A stretch of 64,000 nt of DNA from JAIBJN01 sp963830885 (GTDB taxonomy: Bacteria; Actinomycetota; Thermoleophilia; Gaiellales; Gaiellaceae), in NCBI GenBank assembly GCA_963830885.1, contig CAWHOA010000026.1:69663-133662 (forward strand), given 5' to 3'. Positions 26,558 to 34,835 of this stretch are shown in pieces. Position 1 is the stretch's first letter. Every line of letters starts with the position of its first letter. A model generated the notes under the pieces. It did not search any database. It saw only the letters and a list, made by a program, of their open reading frames with translations, and had not been told where the DNA came from. The position numbers and the translations under genes are program-made.

Positions 26558-28021
26558 CTAGACGTCCTGGTAGACGGTGACGACCTCGGTGTAGAACTCG
26601 ATCGCGGCGCGACCCTGTTCGTGCGGGCCGTAGCCGGAGCCCTTGACGCCGCCGAACGGTACGTGGACGTCGGCGCCCGCGGTCTGCTGGTTCACGTGCA
26701 GGATCCCGGCCTCGAGCTCGTTCGCGAAGCGGCGTGCGGACGCGAGGCTGTCGGTGAAGATCGAGGCGGAGAGCCCGAACGGGACCGCGTTCGCGCGCGC
26801 GATCACCTCGTCCGTGGACGAGAAGCGGTAGAGCGAGGTGACGGGGCCGAAGACCTCCTCGCAGGAGAGCAGCGACTCGTCGGCGACGCCCTCGAAGAGC
26901 GTCGGCGCGATCAGGAAGGCGTCCTCATCGAGGCGGTCGCCGCCGACGAGGAGCGTTCCGCCCTCGGCCTTGCCCTGCTCGATCGCGTCGAGGATCTCGC
27001 CCAGCGCCTTCTCGGTGACGACGGGGCCGACCTCGACCTCGGGGTCGGTGGGGTCGCCGACCTTGCCGCTCTCGATGCGCTCGAGCAGGCGGCCGCGGAA
27101 CTCCTCGTAGACGGAGTCGTGCGCGAAGATGCGGCGCGTCGCGGTGCACTTCTGGCCCGCCGACCAGAACGCGCCGGCGTAGGCGGCCTCGACGGCGCGG
27201 CCCAGGTCGGCGTCCGGCATGACGATCAGCGGGTTGTGGCCGCCCAGCTCGAGCTGGACGCGGCCGCCGCGCGCGACGACGCGGTCGCGCACCTCGTGCC
27301 CGACCGCGACCGAGCCGGTGAAGGAGACCGCCTTGACCTGCGGGTGCTCGGCCAGCGGCGTGCCGACGGCCGAGCCGCGGCCGATGACGACGTTGAGGAC
27401 GCCCGGCGGCAGCCCGCCCTCCTCGAGGCAGGCGGCCAGGTGGAGGCCGGTGAGAGGCGCCTCCTGGGCGAGCTTCATGACGACCGTGTTCCCGTAGATC
27501 AGCGCCGGCGCGGCCTTCCAGGCCGGGATGGCTGCTGGAAAGTTCCACGGCGTGATCAGCCCGACGACCCCGATAGGCCGGCGGATCGTGTGCACGGGTT
27601 GGCCGTTGGCCGACTGCTCGTAGAGCTCGCCGACCGGCCGCCAGGCCTCGCCCGCGAAGTAGCGGAAGATCGCCGCCGTCCGGGCCGCCTCCATACGCGC
27701 CTCGCGCAGGGGCTTGCCCATCTCGAGCGTCATGTCCTGGGCCATGTCCTCGACGCGGGCCTCGACCGCCGCCGCCGCCTTGGTCAGCACGGCCGCGCGC
27801 CCGGCCATCGGCAGGCCCGACCAGCCGGGGAACGCGGCGGCCGCGGAGGCGACGGCGGCCTCCACGTCTTTCGCGCCGGAGGCGGGGAGCTCGCCGATCA
27901 CCTCGGCGGGATGGATCGGGCTGCGCTTCTCGTACGTCTCGCCGCTCTGGCTCGGCAGCCACTCGCCGCCGACGAAGTTGGCGAGCGCCGGCCTCACCGG
28001 CGCCTGCAGGGTCTCAGACAT
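26558..28021 (-). CDS. Aldehyde dehydrogenase, alpha-ketoglutarate-semialdehyde type
   Basis: 487 residues, complete. Substrate-binding and cofactor segments: VGLITPWNFPAAIPAWKAAP, SFTGSVAVGHEVRD, catalytic glutamate in LELGGHNPLIVMPDADL and nucleophile cysteine in SAGQKCTATRRIF; EEVFGPVTSLYRFSS is the C-terminal signature. Next to a DapA-type lyase and an AraD1-type dehydratase, the likely reaction is oxidation of alpha-ketoglutarate semialdehyde to 2-oxoglutarate, the last step of Weimberg-type pentose or sugar-acid oxidation. Start overlaps the lyase gene by 8 nt. Confidence 0.88.
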   Translation of the reverse strand: MSETLQAPVRPALANFVGGEWLPSQSGETYEKRSPIHPAEVIGELPASGAKDVEAAVASAAAAFPGWSGLPMAGRAAVLTKAAAAVEARVEDMAQDMTLEMGKPLREARMEAARTAAIFRYFAGEAWRPVGELYEQSANGQPVHTIRRPIGVVGLITPWNFPAAIPAWKAAPALIYGNTVVMKLAQEAPLTGLHLAACLEEGGLPPGVLNVVIGRGSAVGTPLAEHPQVKAVSFTGSVAVGHEVRDRVVARGGRVQLELGGHNPLIVMPDADLGRAVEAAYAGAFWSAGQKCTATRRIFAHDSVYEEFRGRLLERIESGKVGDPTDPEVEVGPVVTEKALGEILDAIEQGKAEGGTLLVGGDRLDEDAFLIAPTLFEGVADESLLSCEEVFGPVTSLYRFSSTDEVIARANAVPFGLSASIFTDSLASARRFANELEAGILHVNQQTAGADVHVPFGGVKGSGYGPHEQGRAAIEFYTEVVTVYQDV

Positions 28022-28904
28022 GGGCGTTCCTCCGAAGCTCGTCGAATCGCGTCTCCAGCTCGACGATCTGCCCGGGGGAGAGCTCGTCCAGCGGTGGGCG
28101 CACCGCCGAGCGGCGCAGGCCGGAGACGACATGGAGAAGGTGCTTCATCGCGGCGTGGCGCGGAAACTCCTGCGTGAGCGCGCGCAGCGCCGTCAGGAAG
28201 GCCTGGCGCCCCTCGACGGCGTCGCCCGCACGGATGGCGTCGAGCTCGTCGGGGAAGACGTTGGCCAGGAGCGTGATCGTCCCCGCGGCGCCCACCCTGA
28301 CGGCGTCGGAGGCGAGAGCGTCCGAGCCGGGCAGGATGGCCAGCTCCGGAAACTCGCGGACCCAGCGTGTCGCGTGCTCGAGGTCGCCGCTCGAGTCCTT
28401 CGCGCCGGCGACGGGCGGGCCGTACCGGTCGCGGAGCTCGCGGATGGTCTCATCCTCGATCGGGACGCCCGTCTGCGCGGGGATGTGGTAGAGGAAGACG
28501 CGCGCGTCGGCCGGCAGCGCCTCGATCACGGCGCCGAAGTAGCGCGCGGTGCCCGCCGGGGTTGCGTCGTAGTACCAGGGCGGCGCGACGAGGATGCCCG
28601 CAGCGCCGTGCTCGACCGCGAAGCGCGAGAGCTCGATCGTCTCCGGCAGTGCCGTGCAGCCTGTCCCCGGGAGGAGCCGCATCCCGGCTGGGTGCGCCGC
28701 GAGCCGCTCGATCACGGCCTTGCGCTCGTCCAGCGAGAGCGACGGGCCCTCGCCGGTGGTGCCGAGCGGCGAGATCGTGCGCACGCCGCGGTCTGCGAGC
28801 CAGGCGACGTGCTCGTCGAGCAGCTCGAAGTCGACCGCCGCACCGCCCTCGGTGAAGGGCGTCAGCAGCGCCGGGATCGTCCCTTCGACGGGGTAGGTGG
28901 TCAC
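28014..28904 (-). CDS. DapA/NAL superfamily lyase or dehydratase acting on 2-keto-3-deoxy sugar acids
   Basis: 296 residues, class I aldolase TIM barrel. GTIPALLTPFTEGGAAVDFE, the carboxylate-binding SPLGTTGEGPSLSLDERK, the tyrosine strand VFLYHIPAQTGVPIED and Schiff-base lysine in VAGAKDSSGDLEH are intact. In this operon it is more likely a KDG aldolase or keto-deoxy-sugar-acid dehydratase than dihydrodipicolinate synthase. GTG 28904 overlaps the upstream FAH-family stop (GTGA), so the two are coupled. Confidence 0.85.
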   Translation of the reverse strand: MTTYPVEGTIPALLTPFTEGGAAVDFELLDEHVAWLADRGVRTISPLGTTGEGPSLSLDERKAVIERLAAHPAGMRLLPGTGCTALPETIELSRFAVEHGAAGILVAPPWYYDATPAGTARYFGAVIEALPADARVFLYHIPAQTGVPIEDETIRELRDRYGPPVAGAKDSSGDLEHATRWVREFPELAILPGSDALASDAVRVGAAGTITLLANVFPDELDAIRAGDAVEGRQAFLTALRALTQEFPRHAAMKHLLHVVSGLRRSAVRPPLDELSPGQIVELETRFDELRRNAHV

Positions 28905-29794
28905 AGGAGGTCGCTCGCAATCGCCACGGTATTCACCAGTCTGCCGATTCCGTCGATCCCGACCTCGACGACCATGCCCGGCTCCAGCGTGAAGTCGTCC
29001 TCCGGGACGAGCCCCGTTCCCGTCAGCAGCACGCTTCCGGGCGGCACGGGGTTGTCCCGCACGCAGAAGCCCGCCAGCTCGGCGAGGCCGCGTTTCAGGC
29101 GCGCCGTCGACGTCTCGCCCGCGAAGATCGTGTCGCCGGCTGCGTCGCGGATGCGGAGCTCGATCGGGAACGGCTCCTCCCAGTCCTCCGGGACGAGCAC
29201 GGCCGGCCCGAGCGCGCACGCACCGGCGTAGACCTTCGCCTGCGGCAGGTAGAGCGGGTTCGCGCCTTCGATGTCGCGCGACGAGACGTCGTTCCCCGCG
29301 GTGAGCCCGAGCAGCGTGCCTCCTTCGCCGAGCACGATGCCGAGCTCGGGCTCGGGCACGGTCCACGAGGAGTCGCTCCGCACGCCGATCAGACCGTCTG
29401 GCCCGACGGTGCGGCGGCCGGCGGCGTCCTTGAGGAAGAGCTCGGGCCGCTCGGCGTCGTAGACGAGGCTGTAGGCGTCGCGGGCCTCCGTCTGGCTCTC
29501 CTCCAGGCGCGCGTCCCGGCTGCGCTCGTACGTGACGCCGGCGCACCAGACCTCGCCGGGGTCGAGCGGGAGGGAGAGGCGCCACGGCGCAGGTGGGCGG
29601 AGGGTTTCCGGCTCGACGCCTTCGATCGCCTCGGCGGAGGCAGCGGCGTGCTTGGCGAGGGCGCCGGGGGCGAGGAGATGGAGCGGGTCGGAACCGCCGA
29701 CGAGCACGATCCGATCGGGTGCGTCGGGTGCGACCGCGCCGAAGCGCCGACCGTCGGGGCCGTCGACGCGCACGAGGCGCCAGCCGCGGCTCAC
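28901..29794 (-). CDS. FAH-family 2-keto-3-deoxy-sugar-acid dehydratase (AraD1 type)
   Basis: 297 residues. C-terminal FAH domain with WCAGVTYERSRDARLEESQT, VYDAERPELFLKDA, PEPELGIVLGEGG, GLTAGNDVSSRDIEGANPLY, LPQAKVYAGACALGP and SVLLTGTGLVPEDDF. The YERSRDAR...YDAERPELF pattern is that of AraD1-like 2-keto-3-deoxy-D-arabinonate dehydratases, which form alpha-ketoglutarate semialdehyde, the substrate expected for the aldehyde dehydrogenase two genes on. GTG 29794 overlaps the kinase stop (GTGA). Confidence 0.85.
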   Translation of the reverse strand: MSRGWRLVRVDGPDGRRFGAVAPDAPDRIVLVGGSDPLHLLAPGALAKHAAASAEAIEGVEPETLRPPAPWRLSLPLDPGEVWCAGVTYERSRDARLEESQTEARDAYSLVYDAERPELFLKDAAGRRTVGPDGLIGVRSDSSWTVPEPELGIVLGEGGTLLGLTAGNDVSSRDIEGANPLYLPQAKVYAGACALGPAVLVPEDWEEPFPIELRIRDAAGDTIFAGETSTARLKRGLAELAGFCVRDNPVPPGSVLLTGTGLVPEDDFTLEPGMVVEVGIDGIGRLVNTVAIASDLL

Positions 29795-30735
29795 CGGCGC
29801 ATCCTCGGGTCCTCGGCGAGGGCCAGCTCGAGCTCCTCGAGGCCGACCACCGGCGCGTCGCCGGGAACGGCCTGCTTGACCGCCGCCATCGCGCCGCCCA
29901 GCTCGAGCCCTCGGGCGAGATCGCCGGCCAGGAGGCCGCTGAGGAGCCCGGCGCAGAAGGCGTCGCCGGCGCCGACCGGCTCGCTCGCGCGAAACGGGGG
30001 AGAGGTGGCCTCCACGGTGCCGTCGCCGTCGACGGCGGCGCTCTCGCGGCGGAGAGCCGCGCCGTCGGCCACCCGGCGCGAGGCGACGACGCGCTCGATT
30101 CCGAGCAGGTCGCGCAGGCGGCGGGCTACGTCGGCGGGTGGGCCCTCGACGCCGAGCACGGCAGCGGCGTCCTCGCACGAGCAGACCAGTGTGTCCAGTG
30201 AGGGGGCCACCTCCTCCAGCCGCGCGCGCCAGTCTCCAGGCGGCGCCAGGCGCGTTCGCAGGTTCAGGTCGTACGACGTCGCACACCCGGCGGCGCGAGC
30301 GGCGCGGAGCGCGTCCGCGGCCGCCCGGGCGCAGCCGTCCGAGAGCGCCGGCGTGATCCCGGTCACGTGGAAGGCGCGCGCGCCTGCGAGCAACGCCGCC
30401 CAGTCGAGCTCGCCCGGATCGAGCAGCGCGAAGGCCGAAGCGGAGCGGTCGTAGAGCGCTCGGCTGGCCAGCGGCGGCTCGGAGACCTCGACGAAGTAGA
30501 GGCCCAGCCGACCCTCCTCGGCGCGGAGTACGCCGGAGACGTCGATCCCGAAGGAGCGGGCGTGGGCGAGGACGATCTCGCCGAGCGGGCTCGCGGGGAG
30601 CCGCGAGACCCAGGCGACGTCCTCGCCGAGGCGCGCGAGGCCGACGGCGACGTTCAGCTCGGCGCCCGCAGGCCAGACCTCCAGCGTCCGCGCCTGCTCG
30701 AGCCGCAGGCGCCCGGGCGGCGACAGCCGGAGCAT
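29791..30735 (-). CDS. kdgK: PfkB-family sugar kinase, 2-keto-3-deoxygluconate kinase type
   Basis: 314 residues from ATG 30735. PfkB features: WPAGAELNVAVGLARLGEDV, LGEIVLAHARSFGID, YDLNLRTRLAPPGDW, and the catalytic aspartate in PVGAGDAFCAGLLSGLLAGD. KDG kinases phosphorylate 2-keto-3-deoxygluconate. The usual first strand (VVTFGEAML) is present in the same frame just upstream but without a start; ATG at 30772 lies in another frame (MAAG...), so a one-base indel near 30760 probably hides the true N-terminus. Confidence 0.82.
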   Translation of the reverse strand: MLRLSPPGRLRLEQARTLEVWPAGAELNVAVGLARLGEDVAWVSRLPASPLGEIVLAHARSFGIDVSGVLRAEEGRLGLYFVEVSEPPLASRALYDRSASAFALLDPGELDWAALLAGARAFHVTGITPALSDGCARAAADALRAARAAGCATSYDLNLRTRLAPPGDWRARLEEVAPSLDTLVCSCEDAAAVLGVEGPPADVARRLRDLLGIERVVASRRVADGAALRRESAAVDGDGTVEATSPPFRASEPVGAGDAFCAGLLSGLLAGDLARGLELGGAMAAVKQAVPGDAPVVGLEELELALAEDPRMRR

Positions 30736-30765
30736 CGCCTCCCCGAAGGTGACGACCTGCGGCCA

Positions 30766-31497
30766 TCAGTAGACCGCGCGGCCGCCCGAGAGGTCGAAGC
30801 AGGCGCCGGTGGCGAAGGAGAGCTCCTCGCTCGCCAGGAAGGCGATCAGCGAGGCCACCTCCTCGGGCTGCCCCATCCGGCCGAGCGGGATGCGCGCGAC
30901 CATGTAGTCCAGGTGCTCCTGGGTCATGTCCCCGAGCATCGGCGTCTGGATGACCGCGGGCGCGATGCAGTTGACGAGGATCCCGGAGCCGGCGACATCC
31001 TTGCCGAGCGCCTTCGTCATCGCGATCACCGCCGCCTTCGAGGTCGAGTAGGCGGCGGCCATGGGGTTTCCCTCCTTGCCCGCGATGGAGGCGACGTTGA
31101 CGATGCGCCCGTAGCCGTTCGGCTCCATGGCGCGGATTGCGGCGCGGTTGGCGTAGAAGACCCCGCTCGCGTTGATCGCGAGCACGCGGTTCCACTCCTC
31201 GTCGCTCACGTCCACCGTGCGGAGCGAGTCGCCGCTGACGCCTGCGCAGCAGACGAGGACGTCGAGGCGGCCGAGCTCCGCGACGACCCGCTCGACCGCG
31301 CCGTCCAGGTCGGCCGAGCTGGTCACGTCGCCGGAGAGCGCCAGGTCGGCGTCGGCGTCGGCGGCGTTGAGGTCGAAGACGGCGGCCTTCGCGCCGCTCG
31401 CCCGGAGCCGCGCGGCGGTCGCCGCACCGATCCCCTGGGCGCCGCCGGTGACGAGCGCGACGCGTCCCTCGAAGTCGTAGACGTTGCCGTCGGCCAC
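30766..31497 (-). CDS. SDR family dehydrogenase (sugar-type)
   Basis: 243 residues, classical SDR: GRVALVTGGAQGIGAATAAR (TGxxxGIG), VLVCCAGVSGDS in place of NAG, IVNVASIAGKEG with catalytic serine, and AYSTSKAAVIAMTKALGKD (Tyr-x-x-x-Lys). Probably oxidises a sugar or sugar alcohol to start the pathway encoded downstream. GTG 31497 is chosen because TATAAC lies exactly 6 nt upstream. It is the first gene of the operon reaching to 24995. Confidence 0.87.
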   Translation of the reverse strand: MADGNVYDFEGRVALVTGGAQGIGAATAARLRASGAKAAVFDLNAADADADLALSGDVTSSADLDGAVERVVAELGRLDVLVCCAGVSGDSLRTVDVSDEEWNRVLAINASGVFYANRAAIRAMEPNGYGRIVNVASIAGKEGNPMAAAYSTSKAAVIAMTKALGKDVAGSGILVNCIAPAVIQTPMLGDMTQEHLDYMVARIPLGRMGQPEEVASLIAFLASEELSFATGACFDLSGGRAVY

Positions 31498-31503
31498 GGC
31501 GTT

Positions 31504-31509
31504 GTTATA
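31504..31509 (-). promoter_or_regulatory. -10 hexamer TATAAC of the sugar-acid operon
   Basis: Minus-strand TATAAC, 6 nt before GTG 31497, in a short AT-rich patch (AACGTTTATAACAACG) unusual for this DNA. The near-symmetric flanks could also be an operator. The element copy 3 arm ends 12 bp further upstream, where a -35 box would lie. Confidence 0.55.
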
Positions 31510-31520
31510 AACGTTCTCCC

Positions 31521-31688
31521 CTAGGAGGGTTGGCGGAATACAGCCTGTGCCGCCGGGCCGCGCTGCTCGCCCCGAAGACTGCGTCCTCAGTCGCGCCCGT
31601 AGCTTCTTGCTACGAGCGCTCCCTGCGTCCTTGTTTCGGAACGACCATCGCACCCCGGCGGGAAGCGGCATTCCGCCAATCCTCCTGG
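31521..31688 (+). repeat. Dispersed structured element, copy 3 (about 168 bp)
   Basis: Arms CTAGGAGGGTTGGCGGAAT (left) and CATTCCGCCAATCCTCCTGG (right) pair through GTTGGCGGAAT/ATTCCGCCAAT, again a different but matched arm sequence. Inner hairpin CGTAGC-TTCTT-GCTACG keeps its stem while the loop differs from copies 1 and 2. Same orientation as copy 2. It occupies most of the 232-bp gap between the divergent sugar operon and diol dehydratase genes. Confidence 0.88.
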
Positions 31689-31717
31689 CGCAGGCGCGGC
31701 GAGCACGCGCGCCGAAC

Positions 31718-31723
31718 TACCAT
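31718..31723 (+). promoter_or_regulatory. -10 hexamer TACCAT before the diol dehydratase genes
   Basis: TACCAT lies 6 nt before ATG 31730, matching the leaderless pattern and supporting that start. Confidence 0.5.
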
Positions 31724-31729
31724 TCGCCC

Positions 31730-32164
31730 ATGGAGCTCGACCGCTCGGCCGACTATCCGCTCGGGACGCGCCGACCCGACCTCGTTGCCACGCCGTCGGG
31801 CCGCGGCCTCGACGAGCTGACGCTCGAAGCGCTCCGCTCGGGCGAGCTCGACGGCGAGGACCTGCGGGCCACACCGGAGACACTGCGGCTCCAGGCTGCG
31901 GTCGCGCGCGACGCCGGCCGGCCGGAGCTGGGCGCCAACCTCGAGCGCGCGGCCGAGCTCGCGCTCGTCCCGTCCGAGGTCCTGCTCGAGATCTACACGG
32001 CGCTCAGGCCGCGCCGCTCGAGCCCGCAGGAGCTCGAGCGCTGGGCGGAGCGGCTCGAGCGCGAATACGCCGCGCCGCTGACGGCGGCCTTCGTCCGCGA
32101 GGCCCTCGCGGTCTACGGGGAGCGCGGCCTGCTCGCGCCGAGCGATGAGCGGGCCCCGGTCTAA
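31730..32164 (+). CDS. pduE: Diol/glycerol dehydratase small subunit
   Basis: 144 residues. Gamma subunit of the adenosylcobalamin-dependent diol or glycerol dehydratase. The family pattern is clear: DYPLGTRRPDLVATPSGRGL, DELTLEALRSGELDGEDLRA, PETLRLQAAVARDAGRPEL and EVLLEIYTALRPRRSSPQEL, YAAPLTAAFVREALAVY. It comes first in the operon and overlaps the large-subunit gene by 20 nt; in enterobacteria it comes last. Confidence 0.9.
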   Translation: MELDRSADYPLGTRRPDLVATPSGRGLDELTLEALRSGELDGEDLRATPETLRLQAAVARDAGRPELGANLERAAELALVPSEVLLEIYTALRPRRSSPQELERWAERLEREYAAPLTAAFVREALAVYGERGLLAPSDERAPV

Positions 32165-34401
32165 GAACCCCGAAGTGCGTTCTAGGCGCTTCCTCTCACG
32201 GGAGGAGAAGCCGCTCCGCCAGGAGCTGCTGATCGCCCCGTACCCGGAGCTGGGGCTCGTGGCGATGAACGGGCCGAACGACCCGGAGCCGGGGCTCGAG
32301 CTCGAGGACGGCCGGGTCGTCGCCATGGACGGCAAGCGCGGCCTCCGACTTCGACGTCATCGACCACTTCGTCGTCCGCTACGGCCTCGACCTCGAGGTG
32401 GCGCCGGAGGCGATGGCGCTCGACGACCGGGAGCTCGCCCGGCGGCTCGTCGACGTGGACACGCCGCGCGACGACCTGATCCGCCTGTCGCGGGGCCTCA
32501 CCCCGGCACGCCTCGCGCGGGTGGCCTCGCTGCTCGACCCGGTCGAGCTCATGTTTGCGCTGAAGAAGCTGCGTGCCCGCCGCCGGCCCGCGAACCAGTC
32601 GCACGTGACCAACCTGAAGGAGAACCCGGCGCTGCTCGCCGCCGACGCCGCCGAGGCGGCGCTGCGCGGCTTCGCCGAGATCGAGACGACCGTCGGCGTC
32701 TCGCGCTACGCGCCGCTGAACGCGCTCGCCATCCTCGTCGGCTCGCAGACCGGCCGCCCTGGGGTGATGACGCAGTGCGCCGTCGAGGAGCGGCGGAACC
32801 TCCAGCTCGCCATCCAGGGGCTCGTCACGTACGCGGAGACCCTGTCCGTCTACGGCACGGAGCCGGTCTTCGTGGACGGGGACGACACGCCCTGGTCGAA
32901 GGCGCTGCTCGCCTCGGCCTACGCCTCCCGCGGGGTGAAGGTTCGGTTCACCTCCGGCGGCGGCTCGGAGGCGCTGATGGGCCACGCGCAGGGCTGCTCG
33001 ATGCTCTACCTCGAGGCGCGCTGCCTCGCCGCCATCCGCGCCGCCGGCTCGCAGGGGGTGCAGAACGGCTCCATCTCGTGCGTCGCGCTCGCGCTCTCCG
33101 TCCCGGCGGGCACGCGCGAGATCCTCGCCGAGAACGTCCTCGCCGCCTGGCTCGACCTCGAGGTCGCCTCCGGAAACGACGCGATCGCTTCCCACTCCGA
33201 GTTCCGCAAGACGGCGAAGCTGATGGGCCAGCTCCTGCCCGGCACGGACTTCGTCACGTCGGGCTACTCGGTGATGCCGCGCCACGACAACATGTTCGGC
33301 GGCGGCAACTACGACGCCGACGACCTCGACGAGTGGCTGACGATCCAGCGCGACTGGCAGGTCGACGCCGGTTTCGGTCCGGTCGCCGAGGACGAGGTCG
33401 TGCGCGTCCGCGAACGTGGCGCGCGCGCGATCCAGGCCGTCTTCGAGGCCTTCTCGTTTCCGCCGGTCACGGACGAGGAGATCGAGGCGGCGACGTACGG
33501 CTACGACAGCGCCGATCTCCCGGACCGCGACCGCTCCGCCGACGTGGAGGCCGCCGACCGCGTGCTCGCCGAGCGGATCACGGCCGCCGACGTCGCGCGC
33601 GAGCTCGACGCCCGCGGTTTCACCGACGTCGCCGAGGCGGTGCTCGGCATGCAGCGCCAACGCGTCGCCGCCGACTACCTCCAGACCTCGGCGATCATCG
33701 ACGGCGAGGGCGAGGTGCACTCCGCCGTCAACGACCCGAACGTCTACCTGGGCCCGGGGACCGGCTGGCGCCTCGAGGGCGATCTCTGGGAGGCTGTCCA
33801 GGCGCTCCCGCACGTGCTCGACCCGCGGCAGCTCGCCTCGCCCGAGGCCGACGGCCCGCCGGTGCTGGTCGAGGGCGGAGCGGCCGAGGCGGGCGTCCGA
33901 CCGGACGAGGTCGTGATCGCCGTGGGCCCGGCCTACGGGGACGCGCTGCGGGAGACGATCGGCGGCCTCGGGCACGCGGAGGTGCTCCTGGCGCTCGCGG
34001 ACGGCGTCCGCGAGGGGGGAGCCGAGCCGCGCCTCGTGCGCGTCCGCCGTTCCTCCGACGTCGCCTTCATCGGCCACGACGGCGCCGCGCTCTCGGGCTC
34101 GGGCGTGGCCGTGGGGCTGCAGTCCAAGGGAACTGCGGTCATCCACCGCGCCGACCTGGAGCCGCTCGACAACCTCGAGCTCTTCGGGATGGCACCGCTC
34201 CTCTCCCTGGAGTCCTACCGCGCCATCGGGCGCAACGCCGCCGGCTACGCGCTGCGCAAGCCCGTCGGCCCCGTGCCCACGCGGCTGGACAACTTCGCCC
34301 GCGCGAAGCTCATCGTCCGGACGACGCTCCTGCACGCCCGCGAGACGCTCGAGATCGTCCCGGACGCGCCCGCGGTCGAGCTGGAGCCGGCCCGGCCCTA
34401 G
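32145..34401 (+). CDS. pduC: B12-dependent diol dehydratase, fused large and medium subunits, one frameshift
   Basis: About 750 residues after repair. The large (alpha) part runs from SRRFLSREEKPLR, LGLVAMNGPNDPEPG across a shift near 32342 to SDFDVIDHFVVRYGLDLEVA, then VTNLKENPALLAADAAEAAL, MTQCAVEERRNLQLAIQGLV, FTSGGGSEALMGHAQGCSML and FGGGNYDADDLDEWLTIQRD, which form the TIM barrel and substrate site. From about residue 570 the medium (beta) subunit follows: DEVVIAVGPAYGDALRETIG, FIGHDGAALSGSGVAVGLQS, the cobalamin-contacting domain. The enzyme converts vicinal diols to aldehydes. No reactivating-factor genes are in the window. Confidence 0.88.
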
Positions 34402-34607
34402 CTCGGGAGCGTGACCCCCGCGATCGGCCCCGGCGCGCCGCCGTGGCCCCAGTGCTTCGCGGGCGGGGCGGTGACGATCACCCACGTGTGGCCGCGGAGC
34501 TGCTCGGACGTGCACTCGACGAGCGCGTCCGTCATCCTCTCGATCAGCTGCGCCGCGAGCTCGTCCGTGAGCCGCTCCTCGTAGAGCTTCACCTCGACGA
34601 CGGGCAT
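34398..34607 (-). CDS. 4-oxalocrotonate tautomerase family protein
   Basis: 69 residues beginning MPVVEVKLYEERL: after Met removal Pro1 is the general base of tautomerases. C-terminal WVIVTAPPAKHWGHGGAPG resembles the next gene's product, so the two arose by duplication. Members interconvert keto/enol forms of 2-hydroxymuconate-type acids or related 2-keto acids. It converges on the diol dehydratase with a 4-nt overlap. Confidence 0.82.
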   Translation of the reverse strand: MPVVEVKLYEERLTDELAAQLIERMTDALVECTSEQLRGHTWVIVTAPPAKHWGHGGAPGPIAGVTLPS

Positions 34608-34609
34608 GG

Positions 34610-34792
34610 CTAGGCCGCCGGCGCGCCGCCCGCGCCCCAGTGCTTGGGAGAGACGCCTTCGACGATCACCCAGATGTGCTCCTTCGCGGCGCCGGATGAC
34701 TCATGCAGAGCGTCGGTGAGCGCCTCGATGATCTTGGGGACGGACTCCTCGGTCACGCGCTGCTCGTACAGCTTCACCTCGATCAACGGCAT
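34610..34792 (-). CDS. 4-oxalocrotonate tautomerase family protein, tandem paralog
   Basis: 60 residues, starting MPLIEVKLYEQRVTEESVPK with Pro1 and ending VIVEGVSPKHWGAGGAPAA. It lies 2 nt upstream of the similar tautomerase gene, suggesting the two chains may form a mixed hexamer, as in heterohexameric tautomerases. The upstream 95 bp contain a short copy of the dispersed element. Confidence 0.82.
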   Translation of the reverse strand: MPLIEVKLYEQRVTEESVPKIIEALTDALHESSGAAKEHIWVIVEGVSPKHWGAGGAPAA

Positions 34793-34835
34793 CCCGCCGC
34801 CTCCTCTCGCTCGGGTCTCGGGGGAAGCGAGCCTA

